From Rhodobacterales bacterium (GTDB lineage Bacteria > Pseudomonadota > Alphaproteobacteria > Rhodobacterales > Rhodobacteraceae), in NCBI GenBank assembly GCA_017303485.1, contig JAFLCY010000030.1, positions 1 through 35,876 of the forward strand: DNA of 35,876 nt, in the 5' to 3' direction. Position 1 is the first letter of the stretch. Each line of letters opens with the position of its first letter. Below, piece by piece: positions 13,991 through 22,262 of this stretch. Below the pieces are notes generated by a model, which saw nothing but the letters and a program-made list of their open reading frames with translations, made no database searches and was not told the DNA's origin. The translations under genes were made by a program, and so were the position numbers.

Positions 13991-15052
13991 CTATCCCAGC
14001 GCAACGAAGCGCCGCGGCACCACCGGGCTGCGGTCGGCGGCGGCGGCTTCCAGTTCGGCCTCCAGCGCGCTCGGCTCGGCTCCCGGCATTGCGGGCAGAG
14101 AGACGGATGCACCAGTCACCTCCGCAACCTTGGTGGCAGGCAGGTCCTCGGTCTCCGGCAGCGGCAGAAGGCTCGGCTCCGTCACCACCATCGTCAACCC
14201 GCGCGGGCGTGCCACGGCGGGCGACTGCCGCGGCGGGCGGTTCTGCTTTGGCCGCACCGACGCGTCGTTCACCTTGATCACGGTAAAGCTGATGTTGTCC
14301 TGGTCGGGGTCGGCCAGCCGGTGCAACTCGTCCAGAAGCCGTTCGGCAATCTCGGTCGATCGGCTCTTGCGATACTTGCCAAGCACCTTTTCGATCTGGG
14401 CATTGGTCAGGAACTGCAACCCGTCCGACGAGCAGATCACGATATCGCCCGCCTTCAGTTCCTGAGGTTGCACCGGGCAGTCGATCTTGGCGATCTTCGA
14501 TCCCATCAGGACCGAGACGAGACAATTGCGATCGGGATGGTTTGCGGCCAGTTCGGCATCCAGAAGCCCGGCCTGGACCATGAAGTCGATCTGTGGCGCC
14601 ATGGAGTGATCTTGGTTCAACTGCGACAGCCTGCCGCTGCGGTACAGGAACAACGGAGAGTCGCCGATCGAGATCCACCACAGCCGGTTTTCCACCAGCG
14701 CGGGCACCACCAGTGTCGCCCCCATGCCTTCGGTCTCTGGGTTGCTTTCGGTGTGGTGGCGCAGGGTGTCATTCGCCAGCTCTGCAACGCCGCGCAGGAT
14801 TTCCGGGGCGCGGGCCTCGAAGGCCTCGACATCGGCGTAGTGGAACTTCAGCTCGGAATAGACTTCGGTCAGGACGATCTTCGAGGCGACGTCGCCTGCC
14901 GCGTGTCCGCCCATGCCGTCGGCAAGGACGACGAACCCTGCCTCGGCGCCTACGGGAAAATCGGCAGTGATCGCGTCTTCCTGGTAGTCGCGCGCACCCT
15001 GGCTTATGCCCGAGGCAACGTCATAGCGAGGCTCACGCGATCGCCATATCAT
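13991..15052 (-). CDS. PP2C-family protein Ser/Thr phosphatase
   Basis: The 353-residue protein has a full PPM/PP2C catalytic domain (about 8-265): RDYQED (21-26), FVVLADGMGGHAAGD (D45, G46), GATLVVPALV, ISIGDSPLFLYR, VICSSDGL and DQDNISFTV carry the metal-binding aspartates. A Pro/Ala/Glu-rich tail of about 85 residues follows with no membrane helix, so it is cytosolic. It should remove phosphate from targets of the kinase encoded in the same operon. Its start lies inside the FHA gene, overlapping by 20 bp (15033-15052), so translation is coupled. The set resembles the PpkA/Fha/PppA trio of type VI secretion, but no secretion genes are nearby. Confidence 0.92.
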   Translation of the reverse strand: MIWRSREPRYDVASGISQGARDYQEDAITADFPVGAEAGFVVLADGMGGHAAGDVASKIVLTEVYSELKFHYADVEAFEARAPEILRGVAELANDTLRHHTESNPETEGMGATLVVPALVENRLWWISIGDSPLFLYRSGRLSQLNQDHSMAPQIDFMVQAGLLDAELAANHPDRNCLVSVLMGSKIAKIDCPVQPQELKAGDIVICSSDGLQFLTNAQIEKVLGKYRKSRSTEIAERLLDELHRLADPDQDNISFTVIKVNDASVRPKQNRPPRQSPAVARPRGLTMVVTEPSLLPLPETEDLPATKVAEVTGASVSLPAMPGAEPSALEAELEAAAADRSPVVPRRFVALG

Positions 15053-15878
15053 GCCCGTCTCCCTCCGCCTCGTAGGTGGACCAGTTGAACGCGGGCGTAC
15101 ACAACACTTTCAGGACCAGCGTCGTCTCGCCGATCTGAATCTCATCCCCGTCACCGGCGGGTTCGGTGGACAGAAGCGGGCGACCATTCAGGCGCACCAG
15201 GTTCGACTTGCCGCCATGGCCGACATGAAACTCATGCGTAGTGGCATCATAGGCGATCGCGGCATGGTTCTGGCGCGAGATTGCCATGTCGCCGTAGTCC
15301 AGCGACACGGTCTGGTCGACCCCGCGGCCAATCTGCGACACGCCTTGCGACAGCGCGAACGAGGCACCCTTGCCGGGCCCTTGCTTCACAATCAGCCAGC
15401 CGGCGGGGAACATCACATAGCCCTTGCCGGGCGCCGCCGCCACCGCCGGGATCGGCGATCCGTCGAGCCCTTCGAACAGCGGCACCACCGCGCTCGGCTG
15501 CGCCTCGAACCCCAGGACCCTGGTCTTGGTCCGCGTCGGCCGGCGCGGCGCCGACTGAGCCTCGACCTCGACTGGGGCGGGTTTCGGGGCTTCCTCCTCG
15601 ATGTCCCAGATGCTGAGGGCGGCAGGGGCGATGCCCTCCGGCAACGAGGCCTTGGCCTTGACCACGCGATGCGGACGTGCAACCGGCGTGTCGTCTACCT
15701 GCTCGGGTTCGGGCGCTGAAGGCGGCTGCAACGCGGCTGCGGCGGCAAGAGCTTCGCGCAGGCGCTTGACTTCCAGTTCAGCGAGGGCAGCCATCACAGG
15801 GTCCGGCCCCGTGTCAACGGGAGCCGCCGGATGGCCCGGTTCGTCGGACTCACCAAAGATAGAGCGAAGGAACTTCAA
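15033..15878 (-). CDS. FHA-domain phosphothreonine-binding protein
   Basis: The 281-residue protein has a disordered Pro/Ala/Glu-rich N-terminal half (about 10-130) and a C-terminal FHA domain (about 160-258). FHA hallmarks are IGRGVDQTV (G184, R185), AISRQNHAAI (S201, R202, H205) and LVRLNGRPL (N231, G232). It probably docks on phosphothreonine of the neighbouring kinase or its substrates. The start is TTG at 15876-15878 with GGGGAGA upstream; no in-frame ATG fits as well. It lies between the kinase and phosphatase genes, 39 bp after the kinase stop and overlapping the phosphatase start. Confidence 0.9.
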   Translation of the reverse strand: MKFLRSIFGESDEPGHPAAPVDTGPDPVMAALAELEVKRLREALAAAAALQPPSAPEPEQVDDTPVARPHRVVKAKASLPEGIAPAALSIWDIEEEAPKPAPVEVEAQSAPRRPTRTKTRVLGFEAQPSAVVPLFEGLDGSPIPAVAAAPGKGYVMFPAGWLIVKQGPGKGASFALSQGVSQIGRGVDQTVSLDYGDMAISRQNHAAIAYDATTHEFHVGHGGKSNLVRLNGRPLLSTEPAGDGDEIQIGETTLVLKVLCTPAFNWSTYEAEGDGHDMAIA

Positions 15879-15917
15879 GGCTTTTCTCCCCGTCTTCGTG
15901 TTTCGGCAAATGCAGGG

Positions 15918-17465
15918 TCAGCCGGCCACCCCAAGCCGGAGGTCTGCATTCAGTGTACTGTCACCGCGTCGAATAACAAAACTGTATGTCGTGACGCCCT
16001 TCGCGAACTCCCGTGACAGGATGTCCCGCAGCGCCGTGGCCGTTCCCAGCGTCTCGCCCGAAGGGCCGTAGACCAGCAGCACGTCGCCGACCGCCAGTGT
16101 GCTTGCATCGCCAGGCGGGACAGCAGAGACGACCGTCTCGGTCCCGGTCGGCGTGTCGGTCATTTCAAAGGAAACGCCGCCCGGCAGGCGCAGGATATTC
16201 GTGACCAGGAACACCTTGTCCGCGGCCTTGGCGGCCTCGTCCGCCGGGGTCGCCGCGGCGGCAGGAGTGATCACTGCGGCATCGACCGGCGCTCTCCAGG
16301 CCGAAATCTGCCCGGGCAGCGACAGCAGGCCGACCAGCAGGAGGACGGCTGCCGCAGAGGTCGTCAGCAGGTCACGCAACCCTCTGGTCACGGACGCCGC
16401 CCTCGGGTCGGCCGCCGCAACCTCAGGTGCCTCGGCCAGCGTCGACGGGCTTTCCGACCGGACCGGCGCGGGCTTTTCCTTTTCGGGCTGCTCTGGTTGC
16501 GACGGAGCCCGGGCAAGCTCGGGCTTCTGGCCCGGGGCGCCGTCCAGCATCGCGCGCCATTCCGCAACCGATTGCAGGCGGTCGCGCGGAAAGATCTCCA
16601 TCGCCGTATCGATGGCCTGCAGGAACTCGCGCGGATAGGCCCGGAACCGGCCCGTCAACGGGCGCAGCGGATCACCCTCGTGTCCGGCGATGGCCGACAG
16701 CCGCTCTTGCGAGGTCTTCGGCGTCTCGCCCGCGATCAGGTGGTAGAAGCTCGCCGCCAGGGCATAGAGATCGCTGCAAGGCGATTGCTTGCTGCCATGA
16801 ACGTAGAATTCCTGAGGCGAGTAGCCATCCTTCACCACGCGCAGCCCGGAGACAGCGCGGCTCTTCCGCGTCACTTCCTTCCGCGAGGCGCCGAAGTCGA
16901 TCAGGACCGGCTGGCCGGTGGCCTTGTCGAGCAGGATGTTGTCCGGCGAGATGTCGCGGTGCAAGAGGCCCTGGTCATGCACATGGCCGACTGCATCCAG
17001 GACGATGCGAAGAAAGGCGATGATCTCCTTGGGTGTCAGCGGTCGCGCGCTGCCTTCCACCGTTTGCAGAAGGTCGGGCCCGTCGATGTAGTCCATCGCC
17101 ATGTAGGCCGTGTCGTTCTCTTCGAAGACGTGGTGGACCTTGATGATGTTCGGATGGCTCAGCTGCGACAGGGTGACCGCTTCCTGAACGAAACCTGCAA
17201 CGGAGGACCGGAACTCATCCTGCTGCTGACGCGACCTTGCACCGACCGTGGCGCCGATCCGGCGACAGAAGGCAGTGGGGAAGCACTCCTTGATCACGAC
17301 CTGGCGGTCCAGCGAGTCGCGTGCCAGATAGACGAAGCCGAAGCCCCCGCTGTTCAGGAAGGATTCGATGGTGAACTGACCGAAGAGAAGCCGGGTCCCG
17401 ACCGGCAATTCGTCGGCGCTGGTCCCATAGTCGAAGTCGTCGATCTTGCGCGCGGCAGCAGTCAT
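15918..17465 (-). CDS. Membrane-bound Ser/Thr protein kinase with PDZ-like C-terminal domain
   Basis: The 515-residue protein has an intact Hanks-type kinase domain (about 28-308). It contains the glycine loop NSGGFGFVY, K59, E95, the HRD loop at 169-171 with N176, DFG at 190-192 and GYSPQEF in place of APE. A Pro/Glu-rich linker follows (about 310-360), then one transmembrane helix (about 367-385). The C-terminal domain (about 416-512, outside the membrane) reads like a PDZ domain: VVSAVPPGDASTLAVGDVLLVYG, then TALRDIL and YSFVIRRGD. It probably senses an envelope signal and phosphorylates cytosolic proteins read by the FHA partner. The ATG at 17465 starts closest to the domain; 17501 is an alternative. 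The ribosome-binding site is weak. Confidence 0.9.
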   Translation of the reverse strand: MTAAARKIDDFDYGTSADELPVGTRLLFGQFTIESFLNSGGFGFVYLARDSLDRQVVIKECFPTAFCRRIGATVGARSRQQQDEFRSSVAGFVQEAVTLSQLSHPNIIKVHHVFEENDTAYMAMDYIDGPDLLQTVEGSARPLTPKEIIAFLRIVLDAVGHVHDQGLLHRDISPDNILLDKATGQPVLIDFGASRKEVTRKSRAVSGLRVVKDGYSPQEFYVHGSKQSPCSDLYALAASFYHLIAGETPKTSQERLSAIAGHEGDPLRPLTGRFRAYPREFLQAIDTAMEIFPRDRLQSVAEWRAMLDGAPGQKPELARAPSQPEQPEKEKPAPVRSESPSTLAEAPEVAAADPRAASVTRGLRDLLTTSAAAVLLLVGLLSLPGQISAWRAPVDAAVITPAAAATPADEAAKAADKVFLVTNILRLPGGVSFEMTDTPTGTETVVSAVPPGDASTLAVGDVLLVYGPSGETLGTATALRDILSREFAKGVTTYSFVIRRGDSTLNADLRLGVAG

Positions 17466-17848
17466 CACAATACCCGATCCACCGCTTCCGAACGCCCCCA
17501 TCGGACTTGCGGTACTTTCTCGTTTAGCCAATGAGTTGGGCCAAAACGTGAAGCCAATTCGTTCCTTTTTCGCCACATTCCCGGAGCTTGCGCGCACGAG
17601 CCACGCAAAGGTCGCGGGCGACGGAACCTTGTTTTCAGCCGGAAGTTGCAGGATTCCGCGGTCTTGCCGCCGGTTTGGCGGACTTCGACGGCAAAAACGA
17701 CAATCCGGTTGATCGCCCAGATTCTGCCACAACCCCCGGTCGAATGAGGCAACATTGGCGCGCTGGTCCGGTCTGGCGGGGAATCATTCCGACCCGATTC
17801 TCGGTACGCGGACTTGCCCTTGCCCGCATCCCGTGACACGACGGAAAC
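17466..17848. other. Divergent intergenic region (383 bp)
   Basis: This region lies between the kinase operon (minus) and the AEC permease (plus). It must contain both promoters, but no confident -35/-10 pair was found on either strand. Short open frames here lack ribosome-binding sites or recognisable protein features. The kinase frame itself stays open back to 17732, but the extra N-terminal residues look non-coding. A small CCGCC/GGCGG dyad was the only structure noticed. Confidence 0.4.
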
Positions 17849-18784
17849 ATGTTGGCGATCTTCCTAAAGACCCTGCCGTTTTTCGCCCTCATCGGCGTCG
17901 GTTACCTGGCTGGCCGCACCCGGTTCTTTTCGGTAGAGGCAACCGCCTACCTGACCCGCTTCGTCTTCTACTTCGCGCTGTCCGCGATGCTGTTCGGATT
18001 TGCCGCCAATCTTGACGTGGCCGCCATCTTCGACTGGCCCTTCGTCTTCGCCTACATGCTGGGGACCGGTCTGGTCTGGCTGATCGTCGCAACAGTCGCC
18101 ACCCTGCGCGGGACCAGCCGGGAAGAAGCGGTGTTCGAGGCGCACACCGGGGTGATCGGCAACGTTGGGTTCCTTGGCATTCCTATGCTGTCGCTCTTGC
18201 TCGGTCCGCAGGCGGTGGGGCCGGTTCTCCTGGTGCTGGCGGTCGATCTGATCGTATTCTCTTCGATCCTCACCATGGCCATTACCGGCCTGCGCGCCGG
18301 AAGGGTCAGCGCGCAGAGCGTCCGCGTCCTCGCCGTTGGACTTCTTGAGAACCCGATGATCGTTTCGGTCGTCCTCGGCATCGCCTGGGGTGCGACCGGG
18401 CTTTCTCTGCCCGGCCCTGTGGCCGAGTTCATGACGCTTCTTGGTGCGGCGGCCACGCCCTGCGCACTGTTCGCCATCGGGGCTTCGCTGGCGGGCCGGT
18501 CTGCCGAACGGGTCGAGGTGGCCGCCTGGCTGTCCGTCTCCAAGCTGGTCCTGCATCCGGCGGCGGTAGCTGCGGCCTGCTGGCTTTTCGGGGTCACGGG
18601 CTATGGGGCGGGGGTCATGATCGCCGCCGCCGCCCTGCCGGTGGCGGGCAACGTCTTCATCCTTGCGCAGCACTACCGCGTTGCGCCACAACGGGTTTCC
18701 ACCGCGATTCTTCTGTCGACCGCCGCTTCGGTCCTGACCGTGACTGCCGTGATCGCGCTAATCAGCCAAGGGGGCTACACATGA
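17849..18784 (+). CDS. AEC-family (auxin efflux carrier-like) permease
   Basis: The 311-residue integral membrane protein has about ten hydrophobic helices and the AEC family layout. LPFFALIGVGYLAGRTRFFS opens the protein, TGVIGNVGFLGIPMLSLLLG is the characteristic GNxGFLGiP segment, and NPMIVSVVLGIAWG and ALPVAGNVFILAQHY complete the repeat symmetry. Relatives export or import organic acids and similar anions; the substrate is unknown. The ATG at 17849 is preceded by GGAA only. Its stop overlaps the fghA start as ATGA (18781-18784), so it is coupled to formaldehyde detoxification. Confidence 0.9.
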   Translation: MLAIFLKTLPFFALIGVGYLAGRTRFFSVEATAYLTRFVFYFALSAMLFGFAANLDVAAIFDWPFVFAYMLGTGLVWLIVATVATLRGTSREEAVFEAHTGVIGNVGFLGIPMLSLLLGPQAVGPVLLVLAVDLIVFSSILTMAITGLRAGRVSAQSVRVLAVGLLENPMIVSVVLGIAWGATGLSLPGPVAEFMTLLGAAATPCALFAIGASLAGRSAERVEVAAWLSVSKLVLHPAAVAAACWLFGVTGYGAGVMIAAAALPVAGNVFILAQHYRVAPQRVSTAILLSTAASVLTVTAVIALISQGGYT

Positions 18785-19611
18785 AAACCGTCTCGGAGAA
18801 CCGGGCTTTCGGCGGCGTTCAGGGCGTCTACAGCCATGCATCGCAGGCGACTGGCGGGGACATGACCTTCGGTCTTTTCCTGCCGGAACAGGCCGAGGAC
18901 GGGCCGGTGCCGCTGTTGTGGTTCCTCTCTGGCCTGACCTGCACGCACGAAAACGCGATGGTCAAGGCGGGCGCACAGCGTTGGGCGGCCGAAGCCGGGA
19001 TCGCGCTGTGCTTCCCCGACACCTCGCCGCGGGGCGAGGGTGTGGCGAACGACCCGGATTTCGCACTTGGTCAGGGCGCGGGCTTCTATGTCAACGCGAC
19101 CCAGAAGCCCTGGGCGCCGCATTTCCGCATGTGGGACTATGTGACGGACGAGCTTCCCCGCCTTCTCTTCAACGCCTTCCCGCTGGCCGAGGAGGCGCAG
19201 GGGATCACCGGGCATTCGATGGGCGGCCACGGCGCGCTGACCATCGCGATGAGCTTTCCGGGCCGCTTCAAATCCGTCTCGGCCTTCGCCCCGATCTGCA
19301 ACCCCACGGCGAGCGATTGGGGCCGTCCGCAGTTTTCTGCCTATCTTGGGAAGGACGAGTCCACCTGGGCCGCGCATGATGCCACCTTGCTGATGCGGCG
19401 CCGGGGATTCGACGGGCCGATGCTGATCGACCAGGGGACATCGGACCAGTTCCTCGACAAGCTCCGCCCCGAGGCGCTGGCCGAAGCGATGGCCGCCGCG
19501 CGGCAGGGCGGGACGTTCCGGATGCAGAAGGGCTATGACCACAGTTATTTCTTCGTCTCGACCTTCATGGAGGACCATGTGTCGTTCCATGCGCAGGCTT
19601 TCCTGGGCTAA
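18781..19611 (+). CDS. fghA: S-formylglutathione hydrolase
   Basis: The 276-residue esterase splits S-formylglutathione to formate and glutathione in the glutathione-dependent formaldehyde oxidation route. The catalytic triad is visible: S146 in GHSMGGHG, D222 in DQGTSDQFLD and H254 in GYDHSYFF. The conserved C54 (GLTCTHEN) and PDTSPRGEGV segment confirm the family, and the length is normal. It overlaps the AEC permease by four bases, and the CAP-domain gene starts within its last 35 bases. No formaldehyde dehydrogenase gene lies in the window. Confidence 0.95.
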   Translation: MKTVSENRAFGGVQGVYSHASQATGGDMTFGLFLPEQAEDGPVPLLWFLSGLTCTHENAMVKAGAQRWAAEAGIALCFPDTSPRGEGVANDPDFALGQGAGFYVNATQKPWAPHFRMWDYVTDELPRLLFNAFPLAEEAQGITGHSMGGHGALTIAMSFPGRFKSVSAFAPICNPTASDWGRPQFSAYLGKDESTWAAHDATLLMRRRGFDGPMLIDQGTSDQFLDKLRPEALAEAMAAARQGGTFRMQKGYDHSYFFVSTFMEDHVSFHAQAFLG

Positions 19612-20071
19612 GGCCCTGCTCCTGTCCCTCGCGGTCGCCGGGTCGCCGGTGGTTGCGGGGCCGGCCGAATCCGTCCTGACGGCGATCAACGCGGCGCGGG
19701 CCAAGGCGGGGTGCAAGCCGCTGCATCTGGATGCGCGGCTGGTGGCGGCGGCGAAGGCTCATGCCCGGGCGATGGCCGAGCAGAACTTCTTCGGGCATGC
19801 CGGGAAGGACGGGTCGCGCTTCACCTCCCGGCTCGCGCGGCAGGGCTACAGCTACCGGACGGCGGCGGAGAATATCGCGGCGGGGCAGAAGACGGCCTCG
19901 CAGGTGGTGGCGAGCTGGCTGAAAAGTGCTGGCCACCGGCGGAACATCCTGAACTGCCGGATGACCGAGACCGGGATCGCGGTGGTCTACCAGGCGGACG
20001 ACAAGGCGATCAGGGGCAACGCGGCCCCCTTGCGCTACTATTGGGTGCAGGTTTTCGCAGCCCCCGGCTGA
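19577..20071 (+). CDS. Secreted CAP-domain (SCP/YkwD-like) protein
   Basis: The 164-residue protein has a signal peptide (about 1-28) followed by one CAP/SCP domain. Evidence is SVLTAINAARAKAGCKPL, AKAHARAMAEQNFFGHAG, AAENIAAG (E99), VVASWLKSAGHRRNILN (H120) and a C-terminal YYWVQVFAAPG strand. C46 and C127 could form a disulphide. Bacterial YkwD-type proteins are exported; their activity is mostly undefined. The ATG at 19577 follows GGAGGA closely and lies inside the end of fghA in another frame (35-bp overlap); ATG 19589 is an alternative. The longer 19535 frame lacks a ribosome-binding site. Confidence 0.88.
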   Translation: MCRSMRRLSWAKALLLSLAVAGSPVVAGPAESVLTAINAARAKAGCKPLHLDARLVAAAKAHARAMAEQNFFGHAGKDGSRFTSRLARQGYSYRTAAENIAAGQKTASQVVASWLKSAGHRRNILNCRMTETGIAVVYQADDKAIRGNAAPLRYYWVQVFAAPG

Positions 20072-20148
20072 CGGGACGCCGGCCTTGACTGTTGTGCGGT
20101 GGGCCGGGTTGCGGGTAGCGTCATTCCAAACGGATGGGGAGTGACGTG

Positions 20149-20640
20149 ATGCGGAACTTGCTGACGATTGCACTGGTTGCCGTTGCGGCGATCTTGGGGT
20201 TCTTTGCCTACCAGTCCAGCCAGAAGGGCAATGCCGTCCAGGCCGACCTTGCCGCCAAGACCGAGGCCGTCGCGACGCTGGAGGCCGACAAGACAAAGCT
20301 GACCGATGAGTTGGCCAAGCTGAAGGCCGAGGGCGAAGCGGCGGCCAAGGCGGCCAGCGACGCCGCGGCGGCGGTCGAGACCGAGGCGAAGGGGCTTCTG
20401 GACAAAGTCACGGCGCTGGAGGCTGACAAGGCGAAGCTCAACGAGATGGCCGCGACCATGGAAGGTGAACGGACCAGCCTGTCGGAAAAGGTGATGGCGC
20501 TGGAAACCGAGAAGACCCAGCTGACCGAACAGGTTACAGCGCTGACCGCCGAAAAGGCGACGCTGACCGAACAGGCAGCCGCGCTTCAGGCCAAGGTCGA
20601 CGAGCTGACGGCGGCGGCAGGCGCGACGACCAGCCCGTAA
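20149..20640 (+). CDS. Membrane-anchored coiled-coil protein
   Basis: The 163-residue protein has one N-terminal transmembrane helix (about 4-21, LLTIALVAVAAILGFFAY). An almost continuous coiled coil follows, built from imperfect repeats such as TALEADKAKL, MALETEKTQLTEQ and TALTAEKATLTEQ (about 30-155), with a short Ala/Thr tail. It is probably a periplasmic or cytosolic rod anchored in the inner membrane, with no enzymatic motif. The ATG at 20149 has GGGGAG upstream and begins near the helix; 20134 is an alternative. I do not recognise a named family. A strong hairpin follows its stop, so it is probably a single-gene unit. Confidence 0.8.
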   Translation: MRNLLTIALVAVAAILGFFAYQSSQKGNAVQADLAAKTEAVATLEADKTKLTDELAKLKAEGEAAAKAASDAAAAVETEAKGLLDKVTALEADKAKLNEMAATMEGERTSLSEKVMALETEKTQLTEQVTALTAEKATLTEQAAALQAKVDELTAAAGATTSP

Positions 20641-20646
20641 GACCGG

Positions 20647-20677
20647 CCTGCCCGCGTCAAGCGATGTCGCGGGCAGG
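20647..20677. terminator. Hairpin terminator after the coiled-coil gene
   Basis: CCTGCCCGCG (20647-20656) and CGCGGGCAGG (20668-20677) form a perfect 10-bp stem with an 11-nt loop, starting 7 bp after the stop at 20640. There is no T tract. The next gene starts 16 bp later. Confidence 0.65.
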
Positions 20678-20692
20678 ACAGACGGAACCGGG

Positions 20693-21649
20693 ATGCCCGG
20701 TTCATCTGCCATCATGGCACGTTCTCAGGCCCTTACGGGCATCCTATTCGCCATCGGCGGCACGCTGATCTTTTCGGTCAACGACGTTTCGATCAAGTTC
20801 CTTTCGGGGGGCTATGCGCTGCATCAGGTGATCCTGATCCGTGCTTTCGTCGCCATGGCCTTCATCCTGACGGTGATCGGCCTGTCCGAGCGCGGCTTTT
20901 CCCAGATCGCCACCAGCCGCCCCGGCGCGCATCTCTTGCGGGTCGGGATCGTGATGGTGTCGAACGTCACCTTCTTCGTTGGCCTCGCCGCGATGCCGCT
21001 CGCCGATGCGGTCGCGGTGGCCTATGTCAGCCCGATCGTCGTCACGCTTCTGTCCATCGTATTCCTTGGCGAAAAGGTCGGGCCGCGCCGCTGGGGCGCG
21101 GTGATCGTGGGCATGCTGGGGGTGATCGTCATGCTGCGCCCTGGGGCCGGTGTTATCCAGCCTGCCGCGCTCCTCGTCCTGATCTCGGCGGTGCTATACG
21201 CGAGCGGCAACCTGCTGGCCCGCCACATGGCTGGCACCGAAAGCGCTATGACGCTGGGCTTCTATGTGCAGGCCGGATTCATCGTCGTCAGCCTCGCCAT
21301 GGGCCTTTGGGTCGGCGACGGGCATCTGGCGACGGACAACAAGCTGTGGGCCTTCCTGTTCCGGCCCTGGATCTGGCCGCCCCTGGCCGACTGGCCGGTG
21401 TTCCTGGCGACGGGCCTGTCTGTCGGCATCGGCGGGCTGATGGTGACGCAGGCCTACCGCACCTCCGAGGCCGGGCTGATCGCGCCTTTCGAATATGTCG
21501 GCATGCCGCTGGCGATCTTCTGGGGGCTTGTGGTCTTCGGCACTTTCCCCGATGCGGTGGCATGGCTTGGGATTGCGCTCATCTGCGGCTCGGGCCTTTA
21601 TGTGATCTGGCGGGAAACCGTGCGGAAACGGGAAAGCGATGCAGCCTGA
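20693..21649 (+). CDS. EamA/DMT-family permease
   Basis: The 318-residue protein has ten hydrophobic helices arranged as two EamA repeats. Typical EamA features are LIFSVNDVSIKFLSGGYALHQVILIRAF near the start, PLADAVAVAYVSPIVVTLLSIVFLGEKVG at the end of repeat one, and SEAGLIAPFEYVGMPLAIFWGLVVFG in repeat two. It may export metabolites or amino acids; the substrate is not predictable. The ATG at 20693 is used; 20714 (MARSQAL) lacks a ribosome-binding site. Its 3' end overlaps the HAD gene by 11 bp, so it is the first gene of a three-gene unit. Confidence 0.9.
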   Translation: MPGSSAIMARSQALTGILFAIGGTLIFSVNDVSIKFLSGGYALHQVILIRAFVAMAFILTVIGLSERGFSQIATSRPGAHLLRVGIVMVSNVTFFVGLAAMPLADAVAVAYVSPIVVTLLSIVFLGEKVGPRRWGAVIVGMLGVIVMLRPGAGVIQPAALLVLISAVLYASGNLLARHMAGTESAMTLGFYVQAGFIVVSLAMGLWVGDGHLATDNKLWAFLFRPWIWPPLADWPVFLATGLSVGIGGLMVTQAYRTSEAGLIAPFEYVGMPLAIFWGLVVFGTFPDAVAWLGIALICGSGLYVIWRETVRKRESDAA

Positions 21650-22262
21650 GGCAGTGATCTTCGACATCGGCAATGTGCTGACCCGCTGGCAACCCGAGGC
21701 TTTCTACGACCGGGTGATCGGCGAGGAGCGCCGCCGCGCGCTTTTCGCCGCCGTCGACCTGCACGGGATGAATGCGCTGGTCGATGACGGGGCTTTGTTC
21801 CGCGAGACGATCTACGACTGGGCCGACCGGCACCCGGAATGGGCCCCGGAAATCCGCATGTGGTATGACCGCTGGATCGAGCTTGCGAGCCCCCGGATCG
21901 AGGGGTCCATCGCGCTGCTGCGCGCCCTGCGCAAGAAGGCCGTGCCGGTGTTCTGCCTGACCAATTTCGGCAGCTATTCCTATGAGGAAGCGCGCGACAA
22001 GCTGGATTTCCTGGGCGAGTTCGACAGGGAATATGTCTCGGGCCGGCTAAAGGTGTCGAAGCCGGAACCCCGCATCTACCAGATCGTCGAGGAGGACAGC
22101 GGCATCGCGCCTGACCGCCTGCTCTTTGCCGATGACCGGGCCGACAACATCACCACCGCCGCCCGCAGAGGCTGGCGCACGCATCAGTTCGAAAGCTGGC
22201 AGGGCTGGGCCGCAAGGCTGGTGGCCGAGGGGCTTTTGACCGAACAGGAAGCAGGCATATGA
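21639..22262 (+). CDS. HAD-superfamily hydrolase (YihX-like)
   Basis: The 207-residue protein is a subclass IA HAD phosphatase. FDIGNVL supplies nucleophile D9, with Gly at the usual second-Asp position, as in the FDxGNV subgroup to which E. coli YihX belongs. LTNF (T108, N109), KVSKPEPRIY (K141) and FADDRADN (D165, D166) complete the motifs. The substrate is probably a small phosphorylated metabolite. It overlaps the EamA gene upstream by 11 bp and the ornithine cyclodeaminase-like gene downstream by four (ATGA), which implies one transcript. Confidence 0.88.
   Translation: MQPEAVIFDIGNVLTRWQPEAFYDRVIGEERRRALFAAVDLHGMNALVDDGALFRETIYDWADRHPEWAPEIRMWYDRWIELASPRIEGSIALLRALRKKAVPVFCLTNFGSYSYEEARDKLDFLGEFDREYVSGRLKVSKPEPRIYQIVEEDSGIAPDRLLFADDRADNITTAARRGWRTHQFESWQGWAARLVAEGLLTEQEAGI

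Noticed and set aside
13991-17465. Type VI secretion locus
   Set aside because: Kinase, FHA and PP2C genes alone resemble T6SS regulators, but no tss, hcp, vgrG or clpV gene is present on either side.
20519-20577. Short direct DNA repeats
   Set aside because: They encode successive heptad units of the coiled coil and need no mobile or regulatory explanation.
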